A stretch of 35,052 bases of DNA, taken from assembly GCA_040381535.1 (NCBI GenBank), contig JBEIHF010000024.1, forward strand, positions 1-35,052, written 5' to 3'. The position numbers and the translations under genes were made by a program. Origin of the DNA: Micavibrio_A sp040381535 (GTDB lineage: Bacteria; Pseudomonadota; Alphaproteobacteria; Micavibrionales; Micavibrionaceae). Position 1 is the stretch's first letter, and each line of letters opens with the position of its first letter. The notes beneath the pieces are model-generated. The model did no database searches and had not been told where the DNA came from. It saw nothing but the letters and a program-made list of their open reading frames with translations. Positions 1-8,041 of the stretch are shown one piece after another.

Positions 1-47
1 CCGCCGCGCTCACCGCCGCGACATGGTATTTAGCGTCGATTTATTAA
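1..47 (+). CDS. sdhC: Succinate dehydrogenase cytochrome b556 subunit, C-terminal end (partial)
   Basis: Only the last 14 codons are present, read in the frame starting at position 3 and ending with TAA at 45-47 (…ATWYLASIY). The hydrophobic, aromatic-ended tail fits the last membrane helix of SdhC, and the position 10 bases upstream of sdhD is where sdhC sits in sdhCDAB operons. The identification rests mainly on context, because too little sequence is present to recognise the family itself. The gene begins outside the window. Confidence 0.62.
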   Translation, partial: AALTAATWYLASIY

Positions 48-57
48 GGGACCTGAT

Positions 58-447
58 ATGAGCGAAGCAAACAAGAAATTTCAATCTCCCCTCGGTAAGG
101 CACGCGGCCTCGGTTCTACGGGTGAAGGCGCGCATCATTGGCTGATGGAACGCGTAACCTCTATCGCCATTACACCGCTGGTGTTCTGGCTTATCTGGTC
201 GATGATCGAACTGCGCGGAAAATCCTACTGGGAATTCACGCAATGGCTTACCCTGCCTTGGAACGCCGCCCTGCTGATCATGTTCATCATCGGCGTGTTC
301 TGGCATTCGATTATGGGCCTTCAGGTCGTGATCGAAGATTACATATCCTCACACGCCAAAAAATTATTGCTCATCATCGCCGTGAAAATCGTGTTCGCGT
401 TCATGGGCATCGCCTCCATCGTTTCCATTATGAAGATTGCACTGTAG
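58..447 (+). CDS. sdhD: Succinate dehydrogenase membrane anchor subunit
   Basis: This 129-residue protein has three hydrophobic segments (roughly residues 35-52, 68-90 and 102-128), as expected for the SdhD anchor, which with SdhC holds the catalytic SdhAB dimer on the inner membrane and helps bind heme b and ubiquinone. The HSIMGLQVVIEDY stretch (about residues 83-95) carries the His expected to ligate heme and the family's acidic-Tyr pair near the quinone site. The start is supported by AAGGGA at 48-53, five bases before the ATG. It lies 10 nt after the sdhC stop and 3 nt before sdhA, so the genes are almost certainly co-transcribed. Small anchors diverge fast, so the call relies on both motif and position. 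Confidence 0.93.
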   Translation: MSEANKKFQSPLGKARGLGSTGEGAHHWLMERVTSIAITPLVFWLIWSMIELRGKSYWEFTQWLTLPWNAALLIMFIIGVFWHSIMGLQVVIEDYISSHAKKLLLIIAVKIVFAFMGIASIVSIMKIAL

Positions 448-450
448 ACC

Positions 451-2241
451 ATGACCCAAAGCTACCAGATCATTGACCATGAATATGATGTCGTCGTTGT
501 CGGCGCAGGCGGCGCTGGTTTGCGCGCCGGTTTCGGATGCGCGGAAAAAGGCCTTAAAACTGCACTGATTTCCAAAGTATTCCCGACGCGCTCTCACACC
601 GTAGCGGCACAGGGCGGTATTTCTGCGGCGTTGGGCAATATGGGTGAAGATGATTGGCGCTTCCATTTTTACGACACCATCAAAGGCTCCGACTGGCTCG
701 GCGATCAGGACGCGATCGAATATATGTGCCGCGAAGCCATTCCCGCGATCATCGAACTCGAACACTACGGTGTTCCTTTCTCGCGCACCGCAGACGGAAA
801 AATCTATCAACGTCCTTTCGGCGGTATGACGACCCACTACGGCAAAGGCACCGCGCAAAGAACATGTGCCGCCGCTGACAGAACGGGCCACGCAATCTTG
901 CACACGCTCTATCAACAGGCGTTGAAACACAAAGCGGAATTTTTTATTGAATATTTCGCGCTCGATCTCATCATGTCCGATGCGGGTGAATGTCTTGGCG
1001 TCATGGCGTGGAATTTGAACGATGGTACCATTCACAGATTCCGCTCCCACCAAACCATTCTCGCCACGGGCGGTTATGGTAGATCGTATTTCTCCTGCAC
1101 ATCCGCGCACACCTGCACTGGCGATGGCGGCGGGATGGTTTTACGTGCGGGCTTGCCGTTGCAGGACATGGAATTCGTGCAATTCCACCCCACGGGCATT
1201 TACGGATCGGGCTGTTTGATCACCGAAGGCTCGCGCGGAGAAGGCGGTTATCTCACCAACTCCGAAGGCGAACGCTTCATGGAACGCTACGCGCCTTCCG
1301 CGAAAGACCTTGCGTCCCGGGATGTTGTCTCGCGTTCGATGACCGTCGAAATCCGCGAAGGCCGCGGTGTCGGCAAAAATAAAGACCATATCCATTTGAA
1401 CCTGATGCACCTGCCGCCCGATGTCATCCATTCGCGTCTGCCAGGCATTGCCGAATCCGCACGCATTTTCGCAGGCGTCGATGTGACGAAAGAACCGATC
1501 CCCGTTTTGCCGACCGTACATTACAACATGGGCGGTATACCGACCAACTTCAGAACCGAAGTGTTGAACTCTACTACGAAAGATCCGAACAAAGTCGTTC
1601 CGGGTTTGATGGCGATCGGCGAGGCCGCATGCGTTTCTGTGCACGGCGCGAACCGTTTGGGTTCCAACTCTCTGCTCGATCTCGTAGTGTTCGGACGCGC
1701 CGCCGCGATACGCGCCGCCGAAACGGTTTCCCCCTCATTGCCGCACAAACCGATGGGCAAGGATACGGGCGATAAGGCGCTCGCGCATTTCGATCGCATC
1801 AGAAATTCCACGGGCGGCACGAAACCGTCCGTCCTTCGCGCGAAAATGCAGCGCATCATGCAAAACCACGCCGCCGTGTTCCGCACGGGCGAAACGCTAA
1901 AAGAGGGCTGCGATCTTATCTCTGCTGCCTTCGACAAAAAATCCGATATAGGAATCTCCGACCGCTCGTTAATTTTCAATACGGATTTGGTCGAAGCGCT
2001 CGAACTCGAAAATCTTTTGGGGCAGGCGGTGGCGACATTGTATTCCGGCGTAAACCGCGAAGAATCCCGCGGCGCGCACGCACGGGAAGATTTCCCCGAC
2101 CGTAACGATGACAAATGGATGAAACATTCCATCATCCGCGTCGATGAAAAGGGAAAAACCAAAATGGATTACCGCCCTGTAATACTTCACACGCTGACCA
2201 AGGATGTGGAGGCGATTCCGCCCAAAAAGCGGGTCTATTAG
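451..2241 (+). CDS. sdhA: Succinate dehydrogenase flavoprotein subunit
   Basis: This 596-residue flavoprotein oxidises succinate to fumarate at the cytoplasmic face of the inner membrane, feeding electrons to SdhB. It has the N-terminal dinucleotide-binding motif GAGGAGLRAG (residues 18-27) and TRSHTVAAQGG, whose His49 is the residue that covalently carries FAD in this family. The substrate-site residues of the E. coli enzyme have clear counterparts: His246 (HPTGI), Arg290 (LASRDVV), His357 (HYNMGG) and Arg402 (GANRLGSNS). The length is normal (E. coli 588) and the C-terminal end KKRVY is typical. It starts 3 nt after sdhD. Unusually, sdhB does not follow directly; two unrecognised genes intervene. 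Confidence 0.99.
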   Translation: MTQSYQIIDHEYDVVVVGAGGAGLRAGFGCAEKGLKTALISKVFPTRSHTVAAQGGISAALGNMGEDDWRFHFYDTIKGSDWLGDQDAIEYMCREAIPAIIELEHYGVPFSRTADGKIYQRPFGGMTTHYGKGTAQRTCAAADRTGHAILHTLYQQALKHKAEFFIEYFALDLIMSDAGECLGVMAWNLNDGTIHRFRSHQTILATGGYGRSYFSCTSAHTCTGDGGGMVLRAGLPLQDMEFVQFHPTGIYGSGCLITEGSRGEGGYLTNSEGERFMERYAPSAKDLASRDVVSRSMTVEIREGRGVGKNKDHIHLNLMHLPPDVIHSRLPGIAESARIFAGVDVTKEPIPVLPTVHYNMGGIPTNFRTEVLNSTTKDPNKVVPGLMAIGEAACVSVHGANRLGSNSLLDLVVFGRAAAIRAAETVSPSLPHKPMGKDTGDKALAHFDRIRNSTGGTKPSVLRAKMQRIMQNHAAVFRTGETLKEGCDLISAAFDKKSDIGISDRSLIFNTDLVEALELENLLGQAVATLYSGVNREESRGAHAREDFPDRNDDKWMKHSIIRVDEKGKTKMDYRPVILHTLTKDVEAIPPKKRVY

Positions 2242-2247
2242 AACTTC

Positions 2248-2748
2248 ATGCCGCACATTGCGTACTTCAAGGGGCACGAATCAACACCGCAAAAAGCGAT
2301 CGCAAAAGCTCTGGAAGAATGTGCATTGCTTTTGACAGACAATCCTTCCCTTGTCGTTCAACTAGAAAATCTGGAATCTTCGGGCCATATGTGGGATGCA
2401 CATATACGCGTGATGGCGTTAAAGGAAGAAAGTCACTCGCAAGGTGTAAAGCACAGGAGTTTGAATGATCCGGGCTTACGCTTAGAAATGGAAAACCCCG
2501 AACACGCAAAATCTGGTAATCCCAATGAATGGCGCCCCATCGGAATGCGTCATGATTCACCGCCTGCCGCTTTTCGTTTTTCCAACGCCGCACTGGCTGG
2601 CGAAATGCCTAACAGTCCTTTGCAGGATTTAAAGCTACCTAATTACGAATTTGCCGCCGCGTCAGAACCGGAAATGAGAAGACTGTTGCTACAGGTCGAG
2701 CAGTTGCGCCATAAAATTTACGAGCAATTGGAGCCGGAACCCGAATAA
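2248..2748 (+). CDS. Unrecognised protein encoded between sdhA and sdhB, N-terminal domain possibly dodecin-like
   Basis: I do not recognise this 166-residue protein. It starts 6 nt after the sdhA stop, without a clear Shine-Dalgarno sequence, so translation may depend on coupling to sdhA. The first 60 residues suggest a strand (HIAYFKGHE), a helix (TPQKAIAKALEECALLL) and two strands (SLVVQLENLES, WDAHIRVMAL). This strand-helix-strand-strand order resembles the small flavin-binding dodecin fold, but that is a guess from pattern only. The rest is polar, low in predicted structure and ends in a charged segment (LRHKIYEQLEPEPE). There is no signal peptide or membrane segment. Its place inside the sdh operon hints at a link to the dehydrogenase or its flavin, which is inference. 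Confidence 0.75.
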   Translation: MPHIAYFKGHESTPQKAIAKALEECALLLTDNPSLVVQLENLESSGHMWDAHIRVMALKEESHSQGVKHRSLNDPGLRLEMENPEHAKSGNPNEWRPIGMRHDSPPAAFRFSNAALAGEMPNSPLQDLKLPNYEFAAASEPEMRRLLLQVEQLRHKIYEQLEPEPE

Positions 2749-2810
2749 ATTACGGTTTTCAAAGGGGAACTTTTGGCTGTTTCTCCGCGTTTATTGCAAG
2801 TGAGACTATA

Positions 2811-3524
2811 ATGCAAACATCATCTTTTCAAAGCATGCCTTGCGTGAACGAGGATCTGGCAAGATCGCAGGTGGCCTATATGCTCACGCAAATGGCCAGC
2901 GAAAAAAAGAATGTGCGCCTGATCAATATAGATATACGGGAATCGAACGGTATGTTCATTGCTGTTGCAATCTATGAAACCATCGAAATTGAGGATCAGG
3001 TTAAAAAAGAACAAGACGAAAAAAAACGCGAAAACGATAACCGCGATCCCAACAATCCTGAAGATGAAGACAAGTATGCCGAAGACGCCGTCCTATATAC
3101 TGGCGTGAATGGTTTGCAAATCCCACCCAATAGCACCGAAATACCCAAAGGTGAATTGCTACCTTCACAAACCGAACCTACTGCGTTCGAACCCAAGGGG
3201 CAAAGCAATCTTGTCGCCGCGCCCGAACCCGAACCTTTGCCCCCGCCGCCCGCGGGGCAGGATGCGCTCAAGCCTGATGAAGGATTTCTGGCCGACAAAA
3301 TGAAAGATGATTTCGCGGTCGCCGAAACTCCCCATACTTACAACGTGGACGAACATGCCTTGGTGGCGGAGCGCCCCGTGAGCGCCACGGCGGGCCTCAC
3401 TCCGCAACAAATGGAAGATTTGAAGCTCGAAATAGAGCGAAAACTGGATGAGGAGATCGATACGGAAATTATCGCGGCCAATACGGCTGAAAAGCCCACG
3501 GCGCAGCCGGGTTCTGGCACATAA
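2811..3524 (+). CDS. Unrecognised acidic protein encoded between sdhA and sdhB
   Basis: This 237-residue protein is not recognised. The first 60 residues look folded: a helix (DLARSQVAYMLTQMA) followed by two strands (VRLINIDIRES and MFIAVAIYETIEI). This is similar in pattern to the N-terminal part of the preceding gene product, so the two could share a fold. From about residue 63 the sequence becomes strongly charged and proline-rich (KKEQDEKKREN, PEPEPLPPPP), as in disordered linkers. It ends with an acidic amphipathic helix (QMEDLKLEIERKLDEEIDTEI) near residues 200-222. There is no signal peptide or membrane segment. It sits 62 nt after the previous gene and 96 nt before sdhB on the same strand. 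Its function is unknown. Confidence 0.72.
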   Translation: MQTSSFQSMPCVNEDLARSQVAYMLTQMASEKKNVRLINIDIRESNGMFIAVAIYETIEIEDQVKKEQDEKKRENDNRDPNNPEDEDKYAEDAVLYTGVNGLQIPPNSTEIPKGELLPSQTEPTAFEPKGQSNLVAAPEPEPLPPPPAGQDALKPDEGFLADKMKDDFAVAETPHTYNVDEHALVAERPVSATAGLTPQQMEDLKLEIERKLDEEIDTEIIAANTAEKPTAQPGSGT

Positions 3525-3599
3525 TATGGCGTGGCGGCCCTTTTCAGGGGCCATGGAAAGGGGTATATTTTAGGCTATTAATTTTACTATCCCCCCCAC

Positions 3600-3620
3600 A
3601 AGGTTCTCTCTAAGGTTCTC
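3600..3620 (+). repeat. 9-bp tandem repeat carrying a duplicated Shine-Dalgarno before sdhB
   Basis: AAGGTTCTC occurs at 3600-3608 and again at 3612-3620, separated by TCT, and the second copy ends directly at the sdhB ATG. Each copy carries AAGG; the one at 3612-3615 is 5 nt from the start codon and is the likely ribosome-binding site. This is seen directly; any effect of the duplicate copy is unknown. Confidence 0.7.
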
Positions 3621-4418
3621 ATGGCCGAATTCACGTTACCAAAAAATTCTAAGGTTAAGCCCGGCAAAAAAGTCGATGCGGCTGAAAAAGACGCAAAGCG
3701 TAAAAAGACCTTCAAGATTTATCGGTATGATCCCGACACGGGCGAAAACCCGAAACTCGATGAATTCACCATCGATCTCGACAATTGCGGGCCAATGATT
3801 CTGGATGCGATCATCCACATCAAGAACGATGTCGATTCTACACTCGCTTTCCGTCGCTCCTGCCGCGAAGGGATTTGCGGTTCCTGCGCCATGAATATCG
3901 ACGGGCGCAACCGTCTGGCCTGTTTGGAGCCCATCGCGGGTCATTCCGGCGATATCAAAATCACGCCGTTGCCGCACATGCCCGTGGTGAAGGACCTCGT
4001 GCCCGATCTGACGCATGTGTATGCGCAATACAATTCCATCGAACCGTGGTTGAAAACCGACACGCAGGCGCCAAGCCGCGAACGCCTACAATCGCCCGAA
4101 GATGCGAACAAACTGAACGGCGATGACGGAAGAGGGCCCTCCGCCTGCATTCTGTGTTTTTGCTGCTCCACCTCATGCCCCAGCTATTGGTGGAACGCCG
4201 AAAAATTCTTGGGCCCCGCGATCCTGCTCAACGCTTGGCGCTGGATTGCCGATTCGCGCGACGAAGCGGCGGGCGATCGTCTCGATCAGCTCGAAGACCC
4301 TTTCAAGCTGTATCGTTGCCACACGATCATGAATTGCACGGAAAGCTGCCCGAAGGGCCTTAACCCCGCCAAGGCCATCGCCGAAATCAAAAAACTCATG
4401 GTCGAACGCAAGGCTTGA
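3621..4418 (+). CDS. sdhB: Succinate dehydrogenase iron-sulfur subunit
   Basis: This 265-residue protein passes electrons from the SdhA flavin to ubiquinone through three iron-sulfur clusters. The plant-type 2Fe-2S ligands are Cys81, Cys86, Cys89 (SCREGICGSC) and Cys101. The ferredoxin-like half supplies CILCFCCSTSC (Cys176, 179, 182, 186) and CHTIMNCTESCP (Cys233, 239, 243) for the 4Fe-4S and 3Fe-4S clusters. The N terminus carries a lysine-rich extension of about 25 residues before the FKIYRYDPDTGE start of the family domain, which is common in alphaproteobacterial and mitochondrial forms. The start is supported by AAGG at 3612-3615. It closes the sdh locus, 96 nt after the second unknown gene. 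Confidence 0.99.
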   Translation: MAEFTLPKNSKVKPGKKVDAAEKDAKRKKTFKIYRYDPDTGENPKLDEFTIDLDNCGPMILDAIIHIKNDVDSTLAFRRSCREGICGSCAMNIDGRNRLACLEPIAGHSGDIKITPLPHMPVVKDLVPDLTHVYAQYNSIEPWLKTDTQAPSRERLQSPEDANKLNGDDGRGPSACILCFCCSTSCPSYWWNAEKFLGPAILLNAWRWIADSRDEAAGDRLDQLEDPFKLYRCHTIMNCTESCPKGLNPAKAIAEIKKLMVERKA

Positions 4419-4423
4419 TCCGT

Positions 4424-4936
4424 TCACGGATAAAGCGGAGTCGGTGTTCTACCCGTTCCGCGCAACGCATTGCCCGAACCATTACCCAAAAACGGTGCAA
4501 GGATGTCATCGATCATATGCGGTAAATGCCCCGTGGCCGATGTGTACATCATCAAGCCCAAAACCGTTGCGGATGCCGCCACCACGAGCGGCACAAGCAC
4601 GTTAGGTTTCGTAAGATAGGGAAGGGCTGCTTCCGCCGCATCTTTCAAAAGACTTTTCAGGCTTACCTTGGGTGCCCCGTGCGGATTATTGATCGCTTCT
4701 TTAAAGGTACCGCTGACTTTATCAAGGGCGCTGCGCCGCCCGATCTCGTAGGCAACCCATGCGCCTTTTTGCAACGAACCCTTGGGCGTGTGCGGATCTA
4801 TACGCATAAAATTGCTGTCCATCATCAGGCGAAAGCCGATGAAATTGGCGCAGTCAAACAGTTCTGTAGTTTTTTGGAAAACGGCGCCCACAGCGTCATG
4901 CGCGGCCGTGAACGCTTTCATAAGAAAGCCTTGCAT
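4424..4936 (-). CDS. Unrecognised protein with one C-terminal membrane segment
   Basis: This 170-residue protein is encoded convergently to sdhB, with only 5 nt between the two stops. The start is well supported: AGGGAGA (complement of 4944-4950) lies 7 nt upstream of the ATG. The first 110 residues are mixed and mildly amphipathic, with a short basic segment (EIGRRSALDK). Residues about 112-132 (LVPLVVAASATVLGLMMY) form a probable membrane helix, followed by a glycine- and proline-rich tail ending TPTPLYP. No cleavable signal peptide is evident. I cannot assign a family. The ORF on the opposite strand (4526-5008) is judged a shadow because it lacks a ribosome-binding site. Confidence 0.75.
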   Translation of the reverse strand: MQGFLMKAFTAAHDAVGAVFQKTTELFDCANFIGFRLMMDSNFMRIDPHTPKGSLQKGAWVAYEIGRRSALDKVSGTFKEAINNPHGAPKVSLKSLLKDAAEAALPYLTKPNVLVPLVVAASATVLGLMMYTSATGHLPHMIDDILAPFLGNGSGNALRGTGRTPTPLYP

Positions 4937-5132
4937 TGTCGTATCTCCCTGGTGTCGTTTTTTAACTTTTTTATTGCCTTAAGATTACTAAAAAACCCCC
5001 AAAAGTAAATCAAAACCCGCTAAAACGCTCTAAAACACTGGCCTGTTGATGATTTTTGACAATTATTTTGGAAGGTTACGCAAATCACTTTACTGTTTTC
5101 TAGGTATTAAAACTTTTCCAAAGGTCAGGACT

Positions 5133-5555
5133 ATGCTCAGCAACATCGATATCAATTTTTCTGCTTTCGCGATTTCAGGACTTCTTGCATTTTTACTGGG
5201 GCTCATCTGGTATCACCCGAAAATCATGGGTGGACGTTGGCGCGAAGTGCGCGGCGCTAGTGCTACGGCAATGAGCACATCGCCGCTTCCTCTTATCGCA
5301 TCTTTTTTCTTATGGATGCTCGCGGCCTGTTTCTACGCATTCCTCGCAAGCTTTTTGGGTGTTGATTCGGCGGCGGGATATTTCGCCCTGTCCTGTTTGC
5401 TGTGGGTTGCATTCGCCATGCCGGGTACGCTGATGAGCTCGCTGCATACGGGCTACCCGTTCGAAGCGATGGCGATAGAAACATCACACCAACTTGGCGG
5501 ATATTATATCTTCGCCGCCGTACACATTGTTTTTCTTGAAATGAAGTGGCTCTAG
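5133..5555 (+). CDS. DUF1761-like small integral membrane protein
   Basis: The 140-residue protein has about four hydrophobic segments: roughly residues 10-28, 49-70, 76-98 and 118-137. The WYHPKIMGGRW sequence after the first helix, the LLWVAFAMPGTLMSSL stretch in the third and a final segment ending FLEMKWL match what I recall of the DUF1761 family of small membrane proteins with unknown function. I place the start at 5133 rather than the upstream in-frame ATG at 5046, because AAGGTCAGGA (5121-5130) sits just upstream and the extra 29 residues are unlike the family. Its stop shares the palindrome CTAG (5552-5555) with the stop of the converging nadC. Confidence 0.8.
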   Translation: MLSNIDINFSAFAISGLLAFLLGLIWYHPKIMGGRWREVRGASATAMSTSPLPLIASFFLWMLAACFYAFLASFLGVDSAAGYFALSCLLWVAFAMPGTLMSSLHTGYPFEAMAIETSHQLGGYYIFAAVHIVFLEMKWL

Positions 5556-6400
5556 TCCAGAGCTTCTATATCCAGACCGATATCCAATGCGGGGGCGCTA
5601 TGAGTAAGCGCCCCTACTGATATGATGTGGACGCCGGTTTCGGCTATCGCCTTGACGGTCTTTAAATTCACACCGCCCGATGCCTCGATAACGGCGCGCC
5701 CGTTGATAAGCTTTACGGCTTTCGCCATGTCGGCGGTGTTGAAATTGTCCAGCATGATGATATCCGCGCCGCCATGTTCGAGAACATCTTCCAGTTGCGC
5801 AATAGAATCAACTTCGATTTCGATCTTCACCATAAGGCCCGCGTTTTCGCGCGCCATCTGCAGGGCGGGATAAATACCGCCCGCCAGTGCGATGTGGTTG
5901 TCTTTGATCAAAATGGCGTCGTCCAGACCAAAACGGTGGTTCATACCGCCGCCCAGACGCACGGCCCGCTTTTGAAGGCTGCGCAGGCCGGGGATGGTCT
6001 TTCTCGTATCCGCGATCTTTGCGCCCGTATCTTCGATTGCGTTCACGTAAGAACGGGTGAGCGTCGCCACGCCCGACAAATGCTGGATGAAATTGAGCGC
6101 CGTGCGCTCTGCCGTGAGGATGGAACGGGCGGAACCCGTGATGATTGCGATATCTTCGCCCGCTTTCACGTCTTCGCCGTCCATTTTCAGGACTTCGATC
6201 TCGCAATCGGGGTCGGTAAGGGTAAAGGCGGCCAAACCCACCACCACGCCTGCCAGACGTCCATCCACACGCGAATTGATAACGGCGCGCGCGTCTTTGT
6301 CTAGCGGTACCACGCATTCCGTCGTGATGTCGTGGCGATGGCCCAGATCTTCTTTCAGGGCGGCACGAACGATGTCTTCAAGTACCAAAGCGGAAATCAT
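5552..6400 (-). CDS. nadC: Nicotinate-nucleotide pyrophosphorylase (quinolinate phosphoribosyltransferase)
   Basis: The 282-residue enzyme converts quinolinate and PRPP to nicotinic acid mononucleotide, CO2 and pyrophosphate in de novo NAD synthesis. Diagnostic parts visible are EDLGHRHDITT near the N terminus, the ERTALNFIQHLSGVAT helix, DTRKTIPGLR, the GGGMNHRFGL loop, ILIKDNHI, and the barrel motifs KIEIEVDS, IIMLDNF, IEASGGV and ISVGALTHS, covering the phosphate- and carboxylate-binding residues. The length is normal. Its ATG overlaps the end of nadA by 4 nt (ATGA), so the two are translationally coupled. No nadB (L-aspartate oxidase) is present here, so iminoaspartate must be supplied from elsewhere in the genome. 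Confidence 0.98.
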   Translation of the reverse strand: MISALVLEDIVRAALKEDLGHRHDITTECVVPLDKDARAVINSRVDGRLAGVVVGLAAFTLTDPDCEIEVLKMDGEDVKAGEDIAIITGSARSILTAERTALNFIQHLSGVATLTRSYVNAIEDTGAKIADTRKTIPGLRSLQKRAVRLGGGMNHRFGLDDAILIKDNHIALAGGIYPALQMARENAGLMVKIEIEVDSIAQLEDVLEHGGADIIMLDNFNTADMAKAVKLINGRAVIEASGGVNLKTVKAIAETGVHIISVGALTHSAPALDIGLDIEALD

Positions 6401-7395
6401 TTGCTAAGGTCCAGCATGCGTTGAATGGGGATGATGGCGCGGGCTGCAATCGTGGGATCGACGAAAATCTCTGGCGTTTCATTCTGCAGGCATTCCAGAA
6501 TTTTCGGCAAGGTGATGCGCTTCATATGCGGGCAAAGCTGGCACGGGCGCACCAATTCCATTTCTGGGTGCGCGGCTTGGATGTTGTCGGACATAGAACA
6601 TTCGGTGATCAACATCACGCGGGGGGGCTTTTGACCTTCGACGTAATCGATCATCTGCTGGGTGGAACCCGCATGATCCGCTGCGTTGATAACGTCGGCG
6701 GGGCATTCAGGGTGGGCGAGTACGACCACGCCCGGATATTTTTTGCGCGCGGCTTCTATGTCGGCAACCGTGAATTTTTCATGGACGATACAACTGCCCT
6801 GCCATGTCAGGATTTTCTTTTTCGTTTGTGTCTGCGTGTACGCCGCGAGGTACTGATCGGGCAGCATGAAAACTGTGTCGGAATCCATCGCGTTGATGAT
6901 TTTTATGGCGTTGCCGCTTGTCACGCATATATCGGATTCTGCTTTCACTTCGGCGGAAGTATTCACATACGCCGCAATCGGAACATTGGGATATTTCTCT
7001 CGGATCAAACGTACGTCGGCGGCGGTGATGCTTTCGGAAAGGGAGCAGCCGGCTTTCATATCCGCGATCAGAACCTTTTTGTTCATGCATAAAACCTTGG
7101 AAGTCTCCGCCATGAATTTCACACCGCATTGGACGATAATATCGGCTTCAGTTTTCGCGGCTTCGCGCGCCAACGCCAAAGAATCGCCGACGATATCGGC
7201 AATGCCGTGGAAGATGTCGGGCGTCATGTAGTTGTGGGCGAGGATAACTGCGTTCTTTTCTTTTTTCAGGCGGTTGATCTCGAAGATGATCGGCGCGACA
7301 GCTTCCCAATAAGTTTCGTCATACTGGTTTTTCAGTATGTTCCAGATGGGGGCGGTGGCGCGTGCCACTTCGGGCGTGTAGGACAGGTTCGTCAT
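6397..7395 (-). CDS. nadA: Quinolinate synthase A
   Basis: The 332-residue NadA condenses iminoaspartate with dihydroxyacetone phosphate to make quinolinate, using an oxygen-sensitive 4Fe-4S cluster. The three expected cluster cysteines are Cys117 (KAGCSL), Cys202 (GSCIVHE) and Cys288 (CPHMK), spaced as in characterised NadA proteins. Other family signatures are ILAHNYMTPDI near residue 51, DIVGDSLALAREA, GVKFMAETSK, AYVNTSAEVKA, LPDQYLA and AHPECP. No strong Shine-Dalgarno is visible before the ATG at 7395. The nadA stop overlaps the nadC start by 4 nt, making a two-gene nadAC operon on the minus strand. msrA ends 43 nt upstream on the same strand, so read-through from msrA is possible. Confidence 0.98.
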   Translation of the reverse strand: MTNLSYTPEVARATAPIWNILKNQYDETYWEAVAPIIFEINRLKKEKNAVILAHNYMTPDIFHGIADIVGDSLALAREAAKTEADIIVQCGVKFMAETSKVLCMNKKVLIADMKAGCSLSESITAADVRLIREKYPNVPIAAYVNTSAEVKAESDICVTSGNAIKIINAMDSDTVFMLPDQYLAAYTQTQTKKKILTWQGSCIVHEKFTVADIEAARKKYPGVVVLAHPECPADVINAADHAGSTQQMIDYVEGQKPPRVMLITECSMSDNIQAAHPEMELVRPCQLCPHMKRITLPKILECLQNETPEIFVDPTIAARAIIPIQRMLDLSK

Positions 7396-7438
7396 GCGGC
7401 GGTTTTATAGAAAAACGGCTGTTTTTGCAAAGAATTCT

Positions 7439-7999
7439 TCACGTCTGTTTGGCCCATTTCTGCAGTTTATACTGGGCACGTATGTGCGGAACGCCATGCT
7501 TTTGCTCGTATTTCTCGTAAAACAGCTGGTGATGGGCTTCGGCGGGCCAGAATTTGCCGTGCTGCTCTACCGTTGTGACGATAGGTTTTTTCCAGTATTT
7601 CTGATTTTCCACGGCTTCGATCATCCGCTCGGCCTGCTCCTTTTGTTCCGCATCGTGATAAAAAATCACCGATCTGTAATGATCGCCGCGATCTACCCAT
7701 TGCCCGCCCGCATCGGTGGGGTCGTGCGCGAGAGTGAGGAAATGCAGGAGTAACTCAGCGTAAGAAATCTTATTGGGATCATAATAGATTTCGGTGGTTT
7801 CGGCATGGCCGCTTTTGCCGCCATAAATATCGCGGTCGGTGGGGTTTGCGACATGACCGCCCTCGTAACCCGATCTTGTGTAGAGAACGCCCTCAATCCG
7901 CCTGAATTCCGATTCGATGCACCAAAAACACCCGCCCGCAAATGAAGCAAAGGGCGCGTTTTCAGGGAGTTGGGGGAGGATGGTGCTTGCGATCATCAT
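7439..7999 (-). CDS. msrA: Peptide-methionine (S)-S-oxide reductase
   Basis: This roughly 186-residue enzyme repairs methionine S-sulfoxide. The catalytic motif GGCFWCIES places the nucleophile at Cys24, followed by the family blocks GYEGGHVANPTDRDIYGGKSGHAE, EIYYDPNKISY, AHDPTDAGGQWVDRGDHYRS, IFYHDAEQKEQA and VTTVEQHGKFWPAEAHHQ. The reading frame stays open far upstream (to 9058), but that extension is antisense to the MFS gene and is not real. I chose the ATG at 7999; the adjacent ATG at 7996 is equally possible and no clear Shine-Dalgarno separates them. There is no signal peptide, so the enzyme is cytoplasmic. It is transcribed divergently from the MFS gene across a 42-nt gap. Confidence 0.96.
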   Translation of the reverse strand: MMIASTILPQLPENAPFASFAGGCFWCIESEFRRIEGVLYTRSGYEGGHVANPTDRDIYGGKSGHAETTEIYYDPNKISYAELLLHFLTLAHDPTDAGGQWVDRGDHYRSVIFYHDAEQKEQAERMIEAVENQKYWKKPIVTTVEQHGKFWPAEAHHQLFYEKYEQKHGVPHIRAQYKLQKWAKQT

Positions 8000-8041
8000 G
8001 TCTTGATCTAATATGGTGTTATTCAAGGAGTCTTTCAAGAC

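Noticed and set aside
364..1110. Long minus-strand open frame opposite sdhD and sdhA
   Set aside because: It overlaps two certain genes, has no ribosome-binding site or family motif, and is the usual shadow of a GC-rich coding strand.
4526..5008. Plus-strand open frame of 160 codons opposite the 4424-4936 gene
   Set aside because: The minus-strand gene has a strong ribosome-binding site and a sensible membrane segment, while this frame has neither.
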